Below are positions 20,714-29,328 of a DNA stretch of 31,495 nt, in pieces; positions within the stretch are counted from its first letter, which is position 1; each line of letters starts with the position of its first letter. The DNA is from a virus. The position numbers were made by a program, and so were the translations under genes. The notes beneath the pieces are model-generated. The model did not search any database. It was given only the letters and a program-made list of their open reading frames with translations, and had not been told where the DNA came from. The stretch is taken from the IMG/VR virus record IMGVR_UViG_3300009164_000223, positions 1 through 31,495 of that record, one strand, 5' to 3'.

Positions 20714-21124
20714 TTAGGCTGTTGCGCGAGAGACTGTTCCAGTTGTAGGCCAAGTAACTGAGAAAGTAGCCAAGTCACCGATGTTACCTGAAACAGGAGT
20801 TAGATCAGTAACCAAACAGATTGCAGTATAAGCAGGGTTTGAGCTTGAAGTTGCAGTGCTTGTTGGCTTGATAACGACAGTCGCGTTAGTTCCAAGCAAA
20901 GGCCAAAGAGTTGCATCAACTGTTGAAACAGCATAATCCTGATTGAACTGAAGTGTTAGAGAACCTTCTTTTAGGCCAGCAACGCGGCTAACCCAAGTGC
21001 TACCAAAAGCAGTAGTTGTAATGTCGTTAGCAGAAGTCTTTAGCTCAACCTGAGTCAGGTATGAAGCCAAAGCAGTAGAACCATTGATGCTAACGCTGAA
21101 GTCTGTTGCGACAAAGATTGCCAT
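20714..21124 (-). CDS. Major tail protein (tail tube)
   Basis: A 136-residue beta-rich protein that forms the tail tube: NDITTTAFGSTWVSRVAGLKEGS, FNQDYAVSTVDATLWPLLG, then a C-terminal FSVTWPTTG. This TTxFGstw-GLKxGSlTLQFNQD pattern is typical of small actinophage tail tube subunits. It is followed by the tail chaperone, the standard order. ATG 21124. Confidence 0.85.
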   Translation of the reverse strand: MAIFVATDFSVSINGSTALASYLTQVELKTSANDITTTAFGSTWVSRVAGLKEGSLTLQFNQDYAVSTVDATLWPLLGTNATVVIKPTSTATSSSNPAYTAICLVTDLTPVSGNIGDLATFSVTWPTTGTVSRATA

Positions 21125-21133
21125 TATTTATCC

Positions 21134-21535
21134 TTAACTTGCGAATACTTGAACCGAAAACTCGGCACTGTAATAGTCTAATGCATTTATACTAACTGCC
21201 CCGATTGCACTTGTCTCAGCGACAAACACATCGAAAGCATAACCGCCAAGAGTGCGATCTGATTCAATCGCATACTTGATAGAACCACTACCAGGAGCAA
21301 TATAAACATCCATCGCTTGCTGAGCTGAGCGCTCAGAAACACGCCCCAAAACGACAGTAACCTTAAAAGTATATTCGGCCATAGAACGATTGTTTTGCTT
21401 GTTGTATTGGACTCGCTCAATACCAATCATGGCCATAGGCGGGTTGACCACATCAGGCAAAGTCTCAACAACTCTCAGCCCTGAAATAGTTGCTAGGTTA
21501 TTTGCTAACCCTGTTCTAAGGTTGCTGATAGCCAT
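21134..21535 (-). CDS. Tail terminator-like protein
   Basis: A 133-residue alpha-beta protein between the connector and the tail tube, the normal place of the tail terminator (lambda gpU/HK97 gp10-11 region). It has an N-terminal helix (AISNLRTGLANNLATIS), then beta strands (YTFKVTVVLGRVSERSAQQAMDVYI) with the helix, and ends in a strand (EFSVQVFAS), a pattern of that fold. Called mainly by position. ATG 21535 overlaps the connector stop (TAATG). Confidence 0.62.
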   Translation of the reverse strand: MAISNLRTGLANNLATISGLRVVETLPDVVNPPMAMIGIERVQYNKQNNRSMAEYTFKVTVVLGRVSERSAQQAMDVYIAPGSGSIKYAIESDRTLGGYAFDVFVAETSAIGAVSINALDYYSAEFSVQVFAS

Positions 21536-22140
21536 TATGCGCCTGTTCTAAGCAGCCTAAACGGATTGATTAGTTGAGCAACATCGCCATCAATGCTGTA
21601 ACCAACACGCATAATACCCATGTCAGAAACACCGGCAACACCCAGCGGAGACTCAAGGCGCTTAAATAATCTTGAAGCCTGGATAATGCAAGCAAACTTG
21701 ATTGGCTCAGGAACACTAGCCCAACCCCAAGTTCCAGTTACTTTTACTAAAGCAATATCTGCCCAAACAGGGAATAAATAATTATCTGTTGCGGTTATCG
21801 CTGTATAAGGTGAATACGCACCATTAGCCAGTTGATTAGGCGGCAGAAGCTGATAATCGCCACTCTGCCAAGTTGTATCAAAAATTAGCGGATCAGTTGA
21901 AGAAGTCTTTAGCTCAGTCAATGTTTGTAAATCATCAATCCAACACATAAAGCCATCATTTGCCTGAAAATAGCGGACAACACCCGAAGCGGTTGAATAG
22001 AAGAACCGGTTGCAGTATTGGTCAATCATGCGAGAAGCTGAGTTAATGCTTTGCTCAATCAAAGTGTCATCAACAGAATCAGTAATGCGAAGCGCTGCCT
22101 TCACATCCGCAAGAGTGCAATAGCCGTTAGTAACTGCCAA
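21535..22140 (-). CDS. Head-tail connector (HK97 gp6-like)
   Basis: A 201-residue protein whose first 60 residues match the helical gp6 connector: CTLADVKAALRI, DDTLIEQSINSASRMIDQYCNRFFY. The middle contains a beta part unique to these phages (VRYFQANDGFMCWIDDLQTL), and the end returns to helices (KFACIIQASRLFKRLESP). It forms a ring between portal and tail. Start is TTG 22140 with AGGAG 6 nt upstream. It follows the sugar cassette, so the head gene order is interrupted by that insertion. Confidence 0.8.
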   Translation of the reverse strand: MAVTNGYCTLADVKAALRITDSVDDTLIEQSINSASRMIDQYCNRFFYSTASGVVRYFQANDGFMCWIDDLQTLTELKTSSTDPLIFDTTWQSGDYQLLPPNQLANGAYSPYTAITATDNYLFPVWADIALVKVTGTWGWASVPEPIKFACIIQASRLFKRLESPLGVAGVSDMGIMRVGYSIDGDVAQLINPFRLLRTGA

Positions 22141-22161
22141 AATAAACTCCTAAAGTCCTTA

Positions 22162-22605
22162 TTAGTTTACCTTGCCAGCAGTAATGCGGGCTTTCAAATC
22201 AGTAGTACTGATGCCAGGAGTGTAAGGGACATAAACAAGCTGAATCTCTAACTGATCTAACCATTCCCTAGAGAACTGCATTTGAGCGTAATAATCTTTT
22301 CTCGCCCAGTCATCGCCAATAACAATAAAGTCAGGCATAACCTGCTCAATGCTAGGTTTGGAGTCTGCCCCGCCAATGTTAGAAATAACAGAATCCACAT
22401 ACTTGCAACCCAGTAAAACTTCTTTACGCTCAGCAAAACTCATAATAGGCGGTTTGCCCTTATACGCCTGAATAAAGGCATCAGTGTTCAAAGCCACAAT
22501 AACTTCCCCATCCTGCCCTGCAAGCCTTCTACAAGCCTTGAGAAAGCGTACATGAGCCGAATGGAACAAGTCAAAAGTTCCCCCTGTATAAACTACTTTT
22601 CCCAA
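22162..22605 (-). CDS. Nucleotidyltransferase, glycerol-phosphate/ sugar cytidylyltransferase-like
   Basis: A 147-residue cytidylyltransferase-fold protein (TagD-like). It has TGGTFDLFHSAHV: the first His of the HxGH signature is present and the Gly is replaced by Ala (HSAH, 15-18). ISTT at about 132-135 is the second nucleotide-binding motif. It should activate a polyol phosphate or similar substrate with CTP. With the two glycosyltransferases it forms a surface-sugar cassette. Start is probably TTG 22605, overlapping the preceding gene by 13 nt. Confidence 0.85.
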   Translation of the reverse strand: MGKVVYTGGTFDLFHSAHVRFLKACRRLAGQDGEVIVALNTDAFIQAYKGKPPIMSFAERKEVLLGCKYVDSVISNIGGADSKPSIEQVMPDFIVIGDDWARKDYYAQMQFSREWLDQLEIQLVYVPYTPGISTTDLKARITAGKVN

Positions 22606-23243
22606 CTGTTAGCCCTTCTAATCTGCAAACTCCAGTTACCTTCACTGTAATCCTGCTCAGCAACCTTCTTCTCAAAGAGCTTATGATTGCGCTGAAAAGT
22701 CAAATCATTATTAGTTTGAAACCCTGAAGCCAAAGTGCTTGAATTGTCATGTCTCAAAGAAGCATCAATAAAGTTAGTCTTTACCCCAGCCTGCTCCAGC
22801 CTGCGCTCATAATCGTTATCTTCAAAATAGATTGGGTGAAAACGCTCATCAAACAAACCAGCCTTCAAAACTGCACCTTCACCCAAAACAAACCCTGACC
22901 ATGAAGGATAAATATTTAGGAAGTTGATGGCCTGAGTATCAACCTGCTCAGCAATCTTCTCCAGCGCACCAGGCTCAAAAACAGAATCATCATTCACCAA
23001 AACCCAGTAAGGCGCAAAAGGCGTACTCTTCACAATCAGGTTCAAACCCCCGCCATAACCCAAACCATAAGGCAACTGAATAAACCATAAGTTCTTTACA
23101 AGCTCAGGCTTTACAGGCTTATACTCACGCCTTCCCGAATTGTCCACAATAACAAGATTCTCAACAGGGTAATCAATAGAAGCAAGTAAGCGGTCAGCCA
23201 TATCAAATCTTGAATAAGTCAAGAAACCTAAAACAGGGATCAC
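22593..23243 (-). CDS. Glycosyltransferase, GT-A fold (family 2-like)
   Basis: A 216-residue GT-A glycosyltransferase. It has VIVDNSG near 31-37 for nucleotide binding, VNDDS at about 83-87, the DxD-like metal site, and FEDNDYERRL at 140-149 as the catalytic-base region seen in GT2 enzymes. Acceptor and sugar are unknown. It starts with GTG 23243, overlapping the GT-B gene (4 nt). It could glycosylate virion proteins, DNA or host-surface polymer. Confidence 0.85.
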   Translation of the reverse strand: MIPVLGFLTYSRFDMADRLLASIDYPVENLVIVDNSGRREYKPVKPELVKNLWFIQLPYGLGYGGGLNLIVKSTPFAPYWVLVNDDSVFEPGALEKIAEQVDTQAINFLNIYPSWSGFVLGEGAVLKAGLFDERFHPIYFEDNDYERRLEQAGVKTNFIDASLRHDNSSTLASGFQTNNDLTFQRNHKLFEKKVAEQDYSEGNWSLQIRRANSWEK

Positions 23244-24421
23244 TTCTCAGATAACTTCTTGACTAGTGGCTTCCACTTCTCCTGATAAATCTTGTCGGCA
23301 TCATACTGTTGAGCAAAAGCCAAAGTGTCAGGGAACTCTTTACGCCCCCGCTGGTAAGCCTGCTCAAGAGCATCAGCAATAGCCTGCACATTAGGAACAT
23401 TGAACCAAGTATGTTGACCGGCATCCCATAAAGGCTGACCATTGATTAGGAAACTATCAGGCGAAGCAAGCTCAGCCGAAGCAGCAAAGTTACTCGTGAT
23501 AATAGGCACACCCGCTGCCTGGCACTCTACCTGCGGGACTCCAAAGCCTTCACCATAATTAGTAAACAAGCCAACATCCCAACCCGAATAGATCGCAGCC
23601 AAACTCTCCTGACTAATCCCATACTGATAAGCAATCGGGTCAACGAACTTCACCTTCTCAGCAGGGACACCACAAGCAGCAAGAATATTAGGCAACACAA
23701 AACCAGACTGCTTACCATAAGGCTCAGTATGCAAATACAAAACAACATCATCATGCTTAGCAGCGAACATACCGAAAGCAAGAAAGTTCTCGGCAACAGC
23801 TTTACGATGGATAAACCCGCCAGCCTTGTTAGCAAAGTTCATGCCAACAACAAAATTGTTTTCACCGCCAACAAACTCACGCCCAGAAATACCTTCAGGC
23901 AAATCCTTAGTCGGCTTGAAAACTTTAGTATCAATCGCATGCGGAATATATTCGCTCTCAATACCTGCCTGCTCAATCATGTTCTTACCAAAAACACTCA
24001 TCGCAATAGGCGTAACATTAGGCTTCCTAAGCCACTTCAAAACATTCTCAGGGGCAGGCTGATGGTCAATCGGCACCCAAGAAGCAATTGGAATACTGTC
24101 AAGCGCAGGGTTTGAAAAGACCCAAACATCATACAAAGTCAGCATCCAAGCAGGAAGTTTAGGATTCTCAGCCTTCCAATGCGCATAATGCAAAGGCATA
24201 ACATCATCACTATATTGAGTCATTCCCCTGCTGTAATGCGGAATAAGCCCTGCACCAGTCTCAATCAGGCTATTGACACCTTCGCCACCATAGTTAGAAA
24301 GCATCGCAACCTTATGGCCATCCCTAACAAGTCGTTCAATGACCTGCTTAGATTGAGTACCATAACCAGTCGGCTGATTAAGAGAGTTTGAATACCAGGC
24401 AATAGCGGCTTTAGTTGTCAT
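23240..24421 (-). CDS. Glycosyltransferase, GT-B fold (family 4-like)
   Basis: A 393-residue GT-B enzyme. The N-terminal domain starts AAIAWYSNSLNQPTGYGTQS and includes HKVAMLSNYGGEG. The C-terminal nucleotide-binding domain has YGEGFGVPQVECQAAGVPII at about 289-308, the E-x7-E motif of GT4, and then SNFAASAELA. First gene of the cassette, ATG 24421, just after the capsid terminator. TAGAGT lies 6 nt before the ATG, so it may have its own leaderless promoter. Confidence 0.88.
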   Translation of the reverse strand: MTTKAAIAWYSNSLNQPTGYGTQSKQVIERLVRDGHKVAMLSNYGGEGVNSLIETGAGLIPHYSRGMTQYSDDVMPLHYAHWKAENPKLPAWMLTLYDVWVFSNPALDSIPIASWVPIDHQPAPENVLKWLRKPNVTPIAMSVFGKNMIEQAGIESEYIPHAIDTKVFKPTKDLPEGISGREFVGGENNFVVGMNFANKAGGFIHRKAVAENFLAFGMFAAKHDDVVLYLHTEPYGKQSGFVLPNILAACGVPAEKVKFVDPIAYQYGISQESLAAIYSGWDVGLFTNYGEGFGVPQVECQAAGVPIITSNFAASAELASPDSFLINGQPLWDAGQHTWFNVPNVQAIADALEQAYQRGRKEFPDTLAFAQQYDADKIYQEKWKPLVKKLSEK

Positions 24422-24425
24422 GCAA

Positions 24426-24433
24426 ATACTCTA
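24426..24433 (-). promoter_or_regulatory. TAGAGTAT box before the sugar cassette
   Basis: On the minus strand TAGAGTAT is followed by 4 nt and then the ATG of the GT-B gene. The same TAGAGTAT-N4-ATG arrangement precedes yqaJ. It lies right after the terminator T tract, so new transcription here would make sense. No -35 is obvious. Confidence 0.42.
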
Positions 24434-24437
24434 TAAG

Positions 24438-24469
24438 AAAAACCCCCCAAACCTTTTGAGTTTGAGGGG
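24438..24469 (-). terminator. Rho-independent terminator after the capsid gene
   Basis: On the minus strand a 10-bp stem (CCCCTCAAAC / GTTTGGGGGG, one G-U) with a 7-nt loop is followed by T5. It is about 20 nt beyond the capsid stop and before the sugar cassette, so it should limit read-through of strong capsid transcription into the glycosyltransferases. Confidence 0.88.
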
Positions 24470-24489
24470 CTTTACGGGGAGAAAAGGGC

Positions 24490-25656
24490 TTAGCTAGCTC
24501 CACCCTTGAACTTCTTGATGTTTGCAGTCTGTACTAGCGCACCATCAATTCTCCAAGTTGCTCTCCAGGTTGCAAGGTCGTTACCAAAAGCGTAGTCATC
24601 GCTTCTGTCAACCTTTAGGCCACCAGCGTTGCGAACATACAGAGCCTTTAGATCACCAACAGCAAGTGAGTTAACACCAGTGCCAGGGCTAGGCATAGCA
24701 GGAGTTTCGATAACAGGCACACCAAGAACAAGGTCGCGAGTATCTAGACCAGTACCAATGTTGAACAAGTACTGACCATAAGAGTCCTTTAGCTTACGCA
24801 AGGCTGCAATAGAAGTGCTGTTTGCTAGCATCGCGAAAGTAGGCTTGCTGCGAAGCGCACCATCAAGGCTGTAAACAAGGTCAATAACATTGTCAGCAGT
24901 GAAAGCACCTGATACACCGGTTGAACCAGTAACACCAGTACCAGCAACAGGAAGGAAACCAGTAGGCTCTACTGTTCCAGTTCCGTTAACTAGCTTGTTG
25001 CCGATTGCATAACCGAAAGCGTTACCGAACTGTTCAGCCAAGAAACCAACAATGTCAACACCAGCATCGAGAACAAGCTCGCGAGATAGTTGAGACAAAG
25101 CTGAGAACTTGTAAGCGCCTAGAGTAGTGAACGCGTTGAAGGTAGGCTCTGAAGTTCCAATTGAAGAACCCTGGCCAACGATCGCAGCAGTTGAGAAAGC
25201 AGACTGTGAAGGGATCTGCAAGTTTTCACCTGAAGCAGTGTTGATAACAGTTGCATACTCTAGCAATGGGTTTACTAGGCGAGCAACCTTAACAATCTCG
25301 TTGTAGAAAGATGTAGGAACAGGCGCACCAGTTGAAGAACCGGTGATTGCGCGGAACTCGTGTCCGCGGATCTCGCCCATAGCCATCTTGCGAAGAATGT
25401 CTGATTCGTTGTCAGAAACAGTTGCATCCTTGAAGTTGACAGCAGCCTTAGCAATCGCTTCAGAAGTTTTTGCTTCACGCTGTTCAAGTTCGATTAGTTC
25501 ATTTCTCTTGTTGATGTCTGCGGTTAGAGAAGAGTACTTAGCCTCATCTTCACCAGACCAAACGCCGCCACGAGCCTCAACTGAATCAATCAGTTCCTTA
25601 GCTTCGTGCCAAGCCTTAGCCTTAGCATCAACCTGCTTAGCAATAAAATCGCTCAT
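24490..25656 (-). CDS. Major capsid protein (HK97 fold)
   Basis: A 388-residue HK97-fold capsid. ATG 25656 with AAAGGA 9 nt upstream was chosen. An in-frame extension up to 25800 is not credible because it would run through the terminator and leader. The N-terminal 75-100 residues are a charged helical delta-domain (KAKAWHEAKELIDSVEARGG, RNELIELEQREAK), which the prohead protease probably removes. The mature part has VPTSFYNEIVKVARLVNPLLEYATVI, a KFSALSQLSRELVLDAG spine-helix region and a C-terminal RATWRIDGALV segment, all typical. Expected to be highly expressed, with a terminator on both sides. Confidence 0.92.
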   Translation of the reverse strand: MSDFIAKQVDAKAKAWHEAKELIDSVEARGGVWSGEDEAKYSSLTADINKRNELIELEQREAKTSEAIAKAAVNFKDATVSDNESDILRKMAMGEIRGHEFRAITGSSTGAPVPTSFYNEIVKVARLVNPLLEYATVINTASGENLQIPSQSAFSTAAIVGQGSSIGTSEPTFNAFTTLGAYKFSALSQLSRELVLDAGVDIVGFLAEQFGNAFGYAIGNKLVNGTGTVEPTGFLPVAGTGVTGSTGVSGAFTADNVIDLVYSLDGALRSKPTFAMLANSTSIAALRKLKDSYGQYLFNIGTGLDTRDLVLGVPVIETPAMPSPGTGVNSLAVGDLKALYVRNAGGLKVDRSDDYAFGNDLATWRATWRIDGALVQTANIKKFKGGAS

Positions 25657-25777
25657 TAGGTTTGTTCCTTTCAAGAACATAGTTTTTAGGGGGATTAGGC
25701 GAGTACACTCAGCCAGAAACTCAGGGGATAAACACACCTGATAAATAAAGTCTATACCCGCAATATATACATTCGCA
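25657..25777 (-). promoter_or_regulatory. Capsid leader region
   Basis: A noncoding leader of about 120 nt between the protease terminator and the capsid start, containing TATAGA (minus strand, in GGGTATAGACTTT near 25753) and a TATATA stretch near 25764, either a possible -10. A separate promoter for the capsid gene is likely from the terminator placement. A -35 cannot be fixed by eye. Confidence 0.35.
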
Positions 25778-25809
25778 TAAAAGAAAACCCCCTGGGACAA
25801 ATCAGGGGG
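25778..25809 (-). terminator. Rho-independent terminator between protease and capsid
   Basis: On the minus strand CCCCCTG / CAGGGGG forms a 7-bp stem with an 8-nt loop, followed by TTTTCTTTTA. It lies about 60 nt after the protease stop. With the capsid terminator it isolates the capsid gene as its own transcription unit. A further 7-bp repeat (TATTGCC/GGCAATA, 25834-25864) sits upstream without a T tract. Confidence 0.82.
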
Positions 25810-25870
25810 AAAAGAAAGTTAGGTTTCTTTATTTATTGCCAACCAACACCACGCAAGGGCAATACTCTAA

Positions 25871-27718
25871 TTATACGCGCTTCATCAGCAAATCAAGCTC
25901 TTTCTTCTTCAAGTCCAAAATCGCGTTAGGGTTAGTAACTTCAGGATCTTGCTTTAGAACCTTGCCAAGAGTGTCAGTCAAAAGTTCACCTTGGCGAGCA
26001 GTCAACTCATCACCGGCTTCAAGAGCCAAAAGAGCATCAGTCAACTCTTCAGCAGACACTCCACGAATCTCAGCTAGGCGAGCAATCTTGCCAGTCAAAT
26101 CAGTAACAGATCTAACATTGGCAGTCCCTTCAGTTCCTAGATAAGCAGGGAAAGCCACACCAACAGACACTTCATGAATGTTCACGCGCTTTAGGACACG
26201 CTCATTAGCGTTAAGCCAAACATCGCCACCGGCAGCAACTCTAAAGCCAAAACTGAAACCAGTTACATCTCCGCGCTGAATACTAATAACCGCATCTCGG
26301 CCAGCCTGAGTGTCAGGGAGAGAACTCTCCACATAAAGGCCACGCTCATCTTCAACAAGTTTTAGAGTGCCTGCACGAGTAGAACCTAGAACAGTACTTG
26401 TGTCGTGATTCCAAAGAAGTTTGATGTCATTACGAGAGTTCAAAGAATCTCTAAAAGCACCGCGCTCAATAGTCTCAATAAAAGGCAAAGGCTGAGAAGG
26501 TGAATTGAATACTGCTGCATAACCGCGCAAGGTCATGCCATCACCATCCTGGCGAATCTCTAAATCCTGAAAAGCAACACGCTGTTCAATGCCCTTAGTT
26601 ACACGCTCACCGCGCTCATGCAATTCAGCAACCTTAGAAGGCTCAACAAAACGAACACTATCTTCTTCAACCAACATCTCGGCAGGAACATCCAAAGGCT
26701 CAACAACAAGAGCAGGCTCACTCATAGAGTCAACAATTTCACAAAGTTTATAGACAGTCTCAGAGAGCTTGGCGATAGTCTCTAAAGCATCATCCTTCAA
26801 ACTGTAAACCTTATCCTGCAACTCGGTAACTGACATCTCTTCCATAGCTCTTCCTTCATTTGATTCAGGTAAATCCGCAGGATCAACAACAACACTCACA
26901 CCCGCATCCTTATAGGCAGCACGAGCTTCAGCATTATTTTCAACCACAAAAACCACATCCAATCCATCAGCCAAAAACTTTTCAGCAACAGCACCCTTAT
27001 AGGCGGCACTATCATTTTGATTATCTGGCTGCATAATCAAAGCTAAATAATCTACTCCAAGTTTATTCAATAAAGCAGTAGTCTCTTCACGATTCGATTC
27101 ATGTCTGCCAGTAACAACAACCAAATCAACATCCTGCGCTTCAATGTAAGAATAGACAGCCTGATTCAAACCGCCAGAAACATAAAGCGTATCGTCAAAA
27201 TCTGAGATACCAATTCTGTCCCCTGCTGCCCTAACAGCAGATTCACTAGGCAAACTGTTTACCCATTCCTGACCTGCATCGCCACCCCAAGCATCCCAAG
27301 CAACTCGACCAGGTGAAGGATAACCTTCATCTCTAGGGTCAAACCCAACAGCAGACTTATCAACTTCATGGCGAGCAAAATAAGAGATCATTCTGTTTAC
27401 AACATCAGCCGAAACATCAGCACCCGAAGCTAACTGTTGCGCACGCGCTCTACCAACACCAGTAAACCCAGACCCAGCCAAACCAGCATCAATCCAAGCC
27501 AAAGCCCTTTTAGCAGCATCCTGCACACCAACAGGCGGGCTATAAGAACCAGCAGCAACAGCGCGCTTCAGTTCTCCCCCAACAGGAATGTTCTCTGCAA
27601 GGCTAACCGCAACCATCTGCGCAACCGCTTCAGTCTTAGTTTTATGTTGCCCCAAAATAACACCATCATCCTTGACAGTGTTCCAACCCTGCTGAGTCTG
27701 CTCAATAAAATAAGGCAT
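25871..27718 (-). CDS. Prohead protease with N-terminal extra domains, including HAD-like
   Basis: A 615-residue multidomain protein. Residues 1-40 (YFIEQTQQGWNTVKDDG) look like a DUF2188-type domain. 60-150 is a helical region with AWIDAGLAGSG and DPRDEGYPSPGRVAWDAWGG, of the type found in phage head proteins. About 168-280 is HAD-like: DFDDT (173-177), VVTGRH (201-206) and FVVENNAEARAAYKDAG. After a coiled coil (292-330), residues about 395-500 are an HK97-type prohead protease: LRGYAAVFN, LLWNHD with His438, and GFSFGF with Ser489. It cleaves the capsid delta-domain during head maturation. An internal ATG at residue 292 has AGGA 6 nt upstream and could yield a shorter coiled-coil plus protease form. 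ATG 27718. Confidence 0.88.
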   Translation of the reverse strand: MPYFIEQTQQGWNTVKDDGVILGQHKTKTEAVAQMVAVSLAENIPVGGELKRAVAAGSYSPPVGVQDAAKRALAWIDAGLAGSGFTGVGRARAQQLASGADVSADVVNRMISYFARHEVDKSAVGFDPRDEGYPSPGRVAWDAWGGDAGQEWVNSLPSESAVRAAGDRIGISDFDDTLYVSGGLNQAVYSYIEAQDVDLVVVTGRHESNREETTALLNKLGVDYLALIMQPDNQNDSAAYKGAVAEKFLADGLDVVFVVENNAEARAAYKDAGVSVVVDPADLPESNEGRAMEEMSVTELQDKVYSLKDDALETIAKLSETVYKLCEIVDSMSEPALVVEPLDVPAEMLVEEDSVRFVEPSKVAELHERGERVTKGIEQRVAFQDLEIRQDGDGMTLRGYAAVFNSPSQPLPFIETIERGAFRDSLNSRNDIKLLWNHDTSTVLGSTRAGTLKLVEDERGLYVESSLPDTQAGRDAVISIQRGDVTGFSFGFRVAAGGDVWLNANERVLKRVNIHEVSVGVAFPAYLGTEGTANVRSVTDLTGKIARLAEIRGVSAEELTDALLALEAGDELTARQGELLTDTLGKVLKQDPEVTNPNAILDLKKKELDLLMKRV

Positions 27719-27990
27719 TAGTCCTGTTTCTGAATCATCACGCCAAGGCTATAAGTCCCTGAGCTAGTTCTCGCATAAAGAGCATCACCTGGATCAAGAG
27801 TCAACTGCAACAGTTCAGAAGAATCAATATGGATAGACTCACCCGCAACCAAAGAAGCACTGCCAAGATAAATAAGGCGATTAGCATTGTTCTCAAGATT
27901 ATGCAAACTGATTCTTGTAGGTTGAATATCTGGGGAAACAACCTGCACTAAAGCAGTACCAACAGAAACAAGAGCTTGAGTTATCGGCAT
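27718..27990 (-). CDS. Small head protein (decoration-like)
   Basis: A 90-residue beta-rich protein: LVSVGTALVQVV, RLIYLGSASLVAGESIHI, LDPGDALYARTSSGTYSLGV. The YLG...AGES...GDxLYA pattern is found in small phage head-fibre or decoration proteins. It sits between portal and protease, with stop and starts overlapping (TAATG), so it is made with the head genes. Exact place in the virion is unknown. Confidence 0.65.
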   Translation of the reverse strand: MPITQALVSVGTALVQVVSPDIQPTRISLHNLENNANRLIYLGSASLVAGESIHIDSSELLQLTLDPGDALYARTSSGTYSLGVMIQKQD

Positions 27991-29328
27991 TTATTCCCCT
28001 GTCTCATAACTACCATCAGGGATAGTAGTTGGATTCTGTAACTGCACTGTCGGCAAACCGGTATGGGCAATCTTAGGCAAACCAAGAACAGTCAAAACAT
28101 CTTCAGGAACAAAGCCCAAACCAATCAACTTCTGAGCCATCGCAACCTTAGTTTCATTCTCAGTCAAAGAAGCAGCGCTAATGTTCACATTCGCCAAAGG
28201 AACACGAACAACATCGCCACCATCAATAGGCTGCATGTTCTCTTTACGCCTAACTTCATTAGCTGAGAAAACACCATTCTGAAGCATCTTCGCATAACCT
28301 TCAATTCGAGTTGCATAATCTCCGCGAAGCAGATCGTCAGTGTTGAAAGATAGAAACGCGAAGTCAGGGAGAAGAGTTGAGAAAGCATCTTCAAGTTTGG
28401 CCACCCAAGGGCGCAAAGTGTGGCTGACAAAGGCTATCTGCTTCTGCTCAATGCTGGAGTAAGACTGCCCGCCATTATTTAAACCAATCATGTCTGTTGG
28501 GACACGATAAGCGCGAGCAATATCTTCAACCGCCAGCCTGCGAGAGTCAAGCATTTGCGCTTCATCATTAGCGACCTGAGTTGCCTTGAAAGTTGCACCG
28601 CCTGAAAGGATGCCTGTTTTGTGAGCTTTACGATAACCCTTGTGAGCCTTATCAAAACTGTTTGACAGATTCTCAGCCTGCTCAGCAGTAAGCGCTCCAG
28701 GATATTCGATAACGCCAGAAGTAACAGTTCCCTGACCGAAATAGCGGGCAGCAAAAGATTCAAGGCTGATGGCCAAACCGATGTTTTCTTTCAAAGTGTC
28801 AATCGGTGATCTACCGCGTAATTCACCAGCCAGAAGAATAGAACCAGCAATATGCAGCACTTCATCAGTGGTAAGAGTTTTACCTGCTTCGCCAACATAA
28901 CTAAACAACTTCTGCCCAAAAGGGTTACGCGAAACATTCACGCTGGCAGGGTTCAAAACAATCAGGTTAACTATCTCGCCAGATTCATCCCTAAAAATAC
29001 GGATAAAAGCGTTGCCATCAGTTAGCAAGCTGATAAGGGTTTGCTGCCAAAACGCAACACTAGGAATCCCAACATCAGGTTTGATAACCCAAGCAGGGCG
29101 GGGGCGGTAAGGAGTAGCAATACCATCACGCCTAATGTAAGTGTCCACCGGTAAAGCCGAAATAGTGTCAGAGATAAGAGACACACAAGCCCAAACAGCA
29201 TTGACACTGAAGGCAGTGTTGTAATCAACATAAGCAGAAGATTGAGTTTCATAAGAAGTCAAATCACCTGCACCCCAAAGAGACTGAAAAGAGATCGCTC
29301 TATTCTCGCCAGCAAGTTTTCTAAGCAT
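27991..29328 (-). CDS. Portal protein (HK97 type)
   Basis: A 445-residue portal protein forming the DNA channel at one capsid vertex. It has the N-terminal AFSVNAVWACVSLISDTISA helix, followed by LPVDTYIRRDG, GNAFIRIFRDESG, LNPASVNVSRNP, then GEVLHI-like TTDEVLHIAG, and the C-terminal part with DIARAYRVPTDMIGL and ANEVRRKENMQPIDGGD. This order matches HK97 gp3-like portals in order and length. ATG 29328 shares a base with the stop of the tiny membrane protein upstream. Confidence 0.92.
   Translation of the reverse strand: MLRKLAGENRAISFQSLWGAGDLTSYETQSSAYVDYNTAFSVNAVWACVSLISDTISALPVDTYIRRDGIATPYRPRPAWVIKPDVGIPSVAFWQQTLISLLTDGNAFIRIFRDESGEIVNLIVLNPASVNVSRNPFGQKLFSYVGEAGKTLTTDEVLHIAGSILLAGELRGRSPIDTLKENIGLAISLESFAARYFGQGTVTSGVIEYPGALTAEQAENLSNSFDKAHKGYRKAHKTGILSGGATFKATQVANDEAQMLDSRRLAVEDIARAYRVPTDMIGLNNGGQSYSSIEQKQIAFVSHTLRPWVAKLEDAFSTLLPDFAFLSFNTDDLLRGDYATRIEGYAKMLQNGVFSANEVRRKENMQPIDGGDVVRVPLANVNISAASLTENETKVAMAQKLIGLGFVPEDVLTVLGLPKIAHTGLPTVQLQNPTTIPDGSYETGE

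Noticed and set aside
23729-24115. Plus-strand frame opposite the GT-B gene
   Set aside because: Antisense shadow of a clearly coding region; no motif or ribosome site.
25657-25800. Extended N terminus of the capsid protein
   Set aside because: It would begin in the loop of a strong terminator and lacks a ribosome site; ATG 25656 has AAAGGA and a typical delta-domain start.
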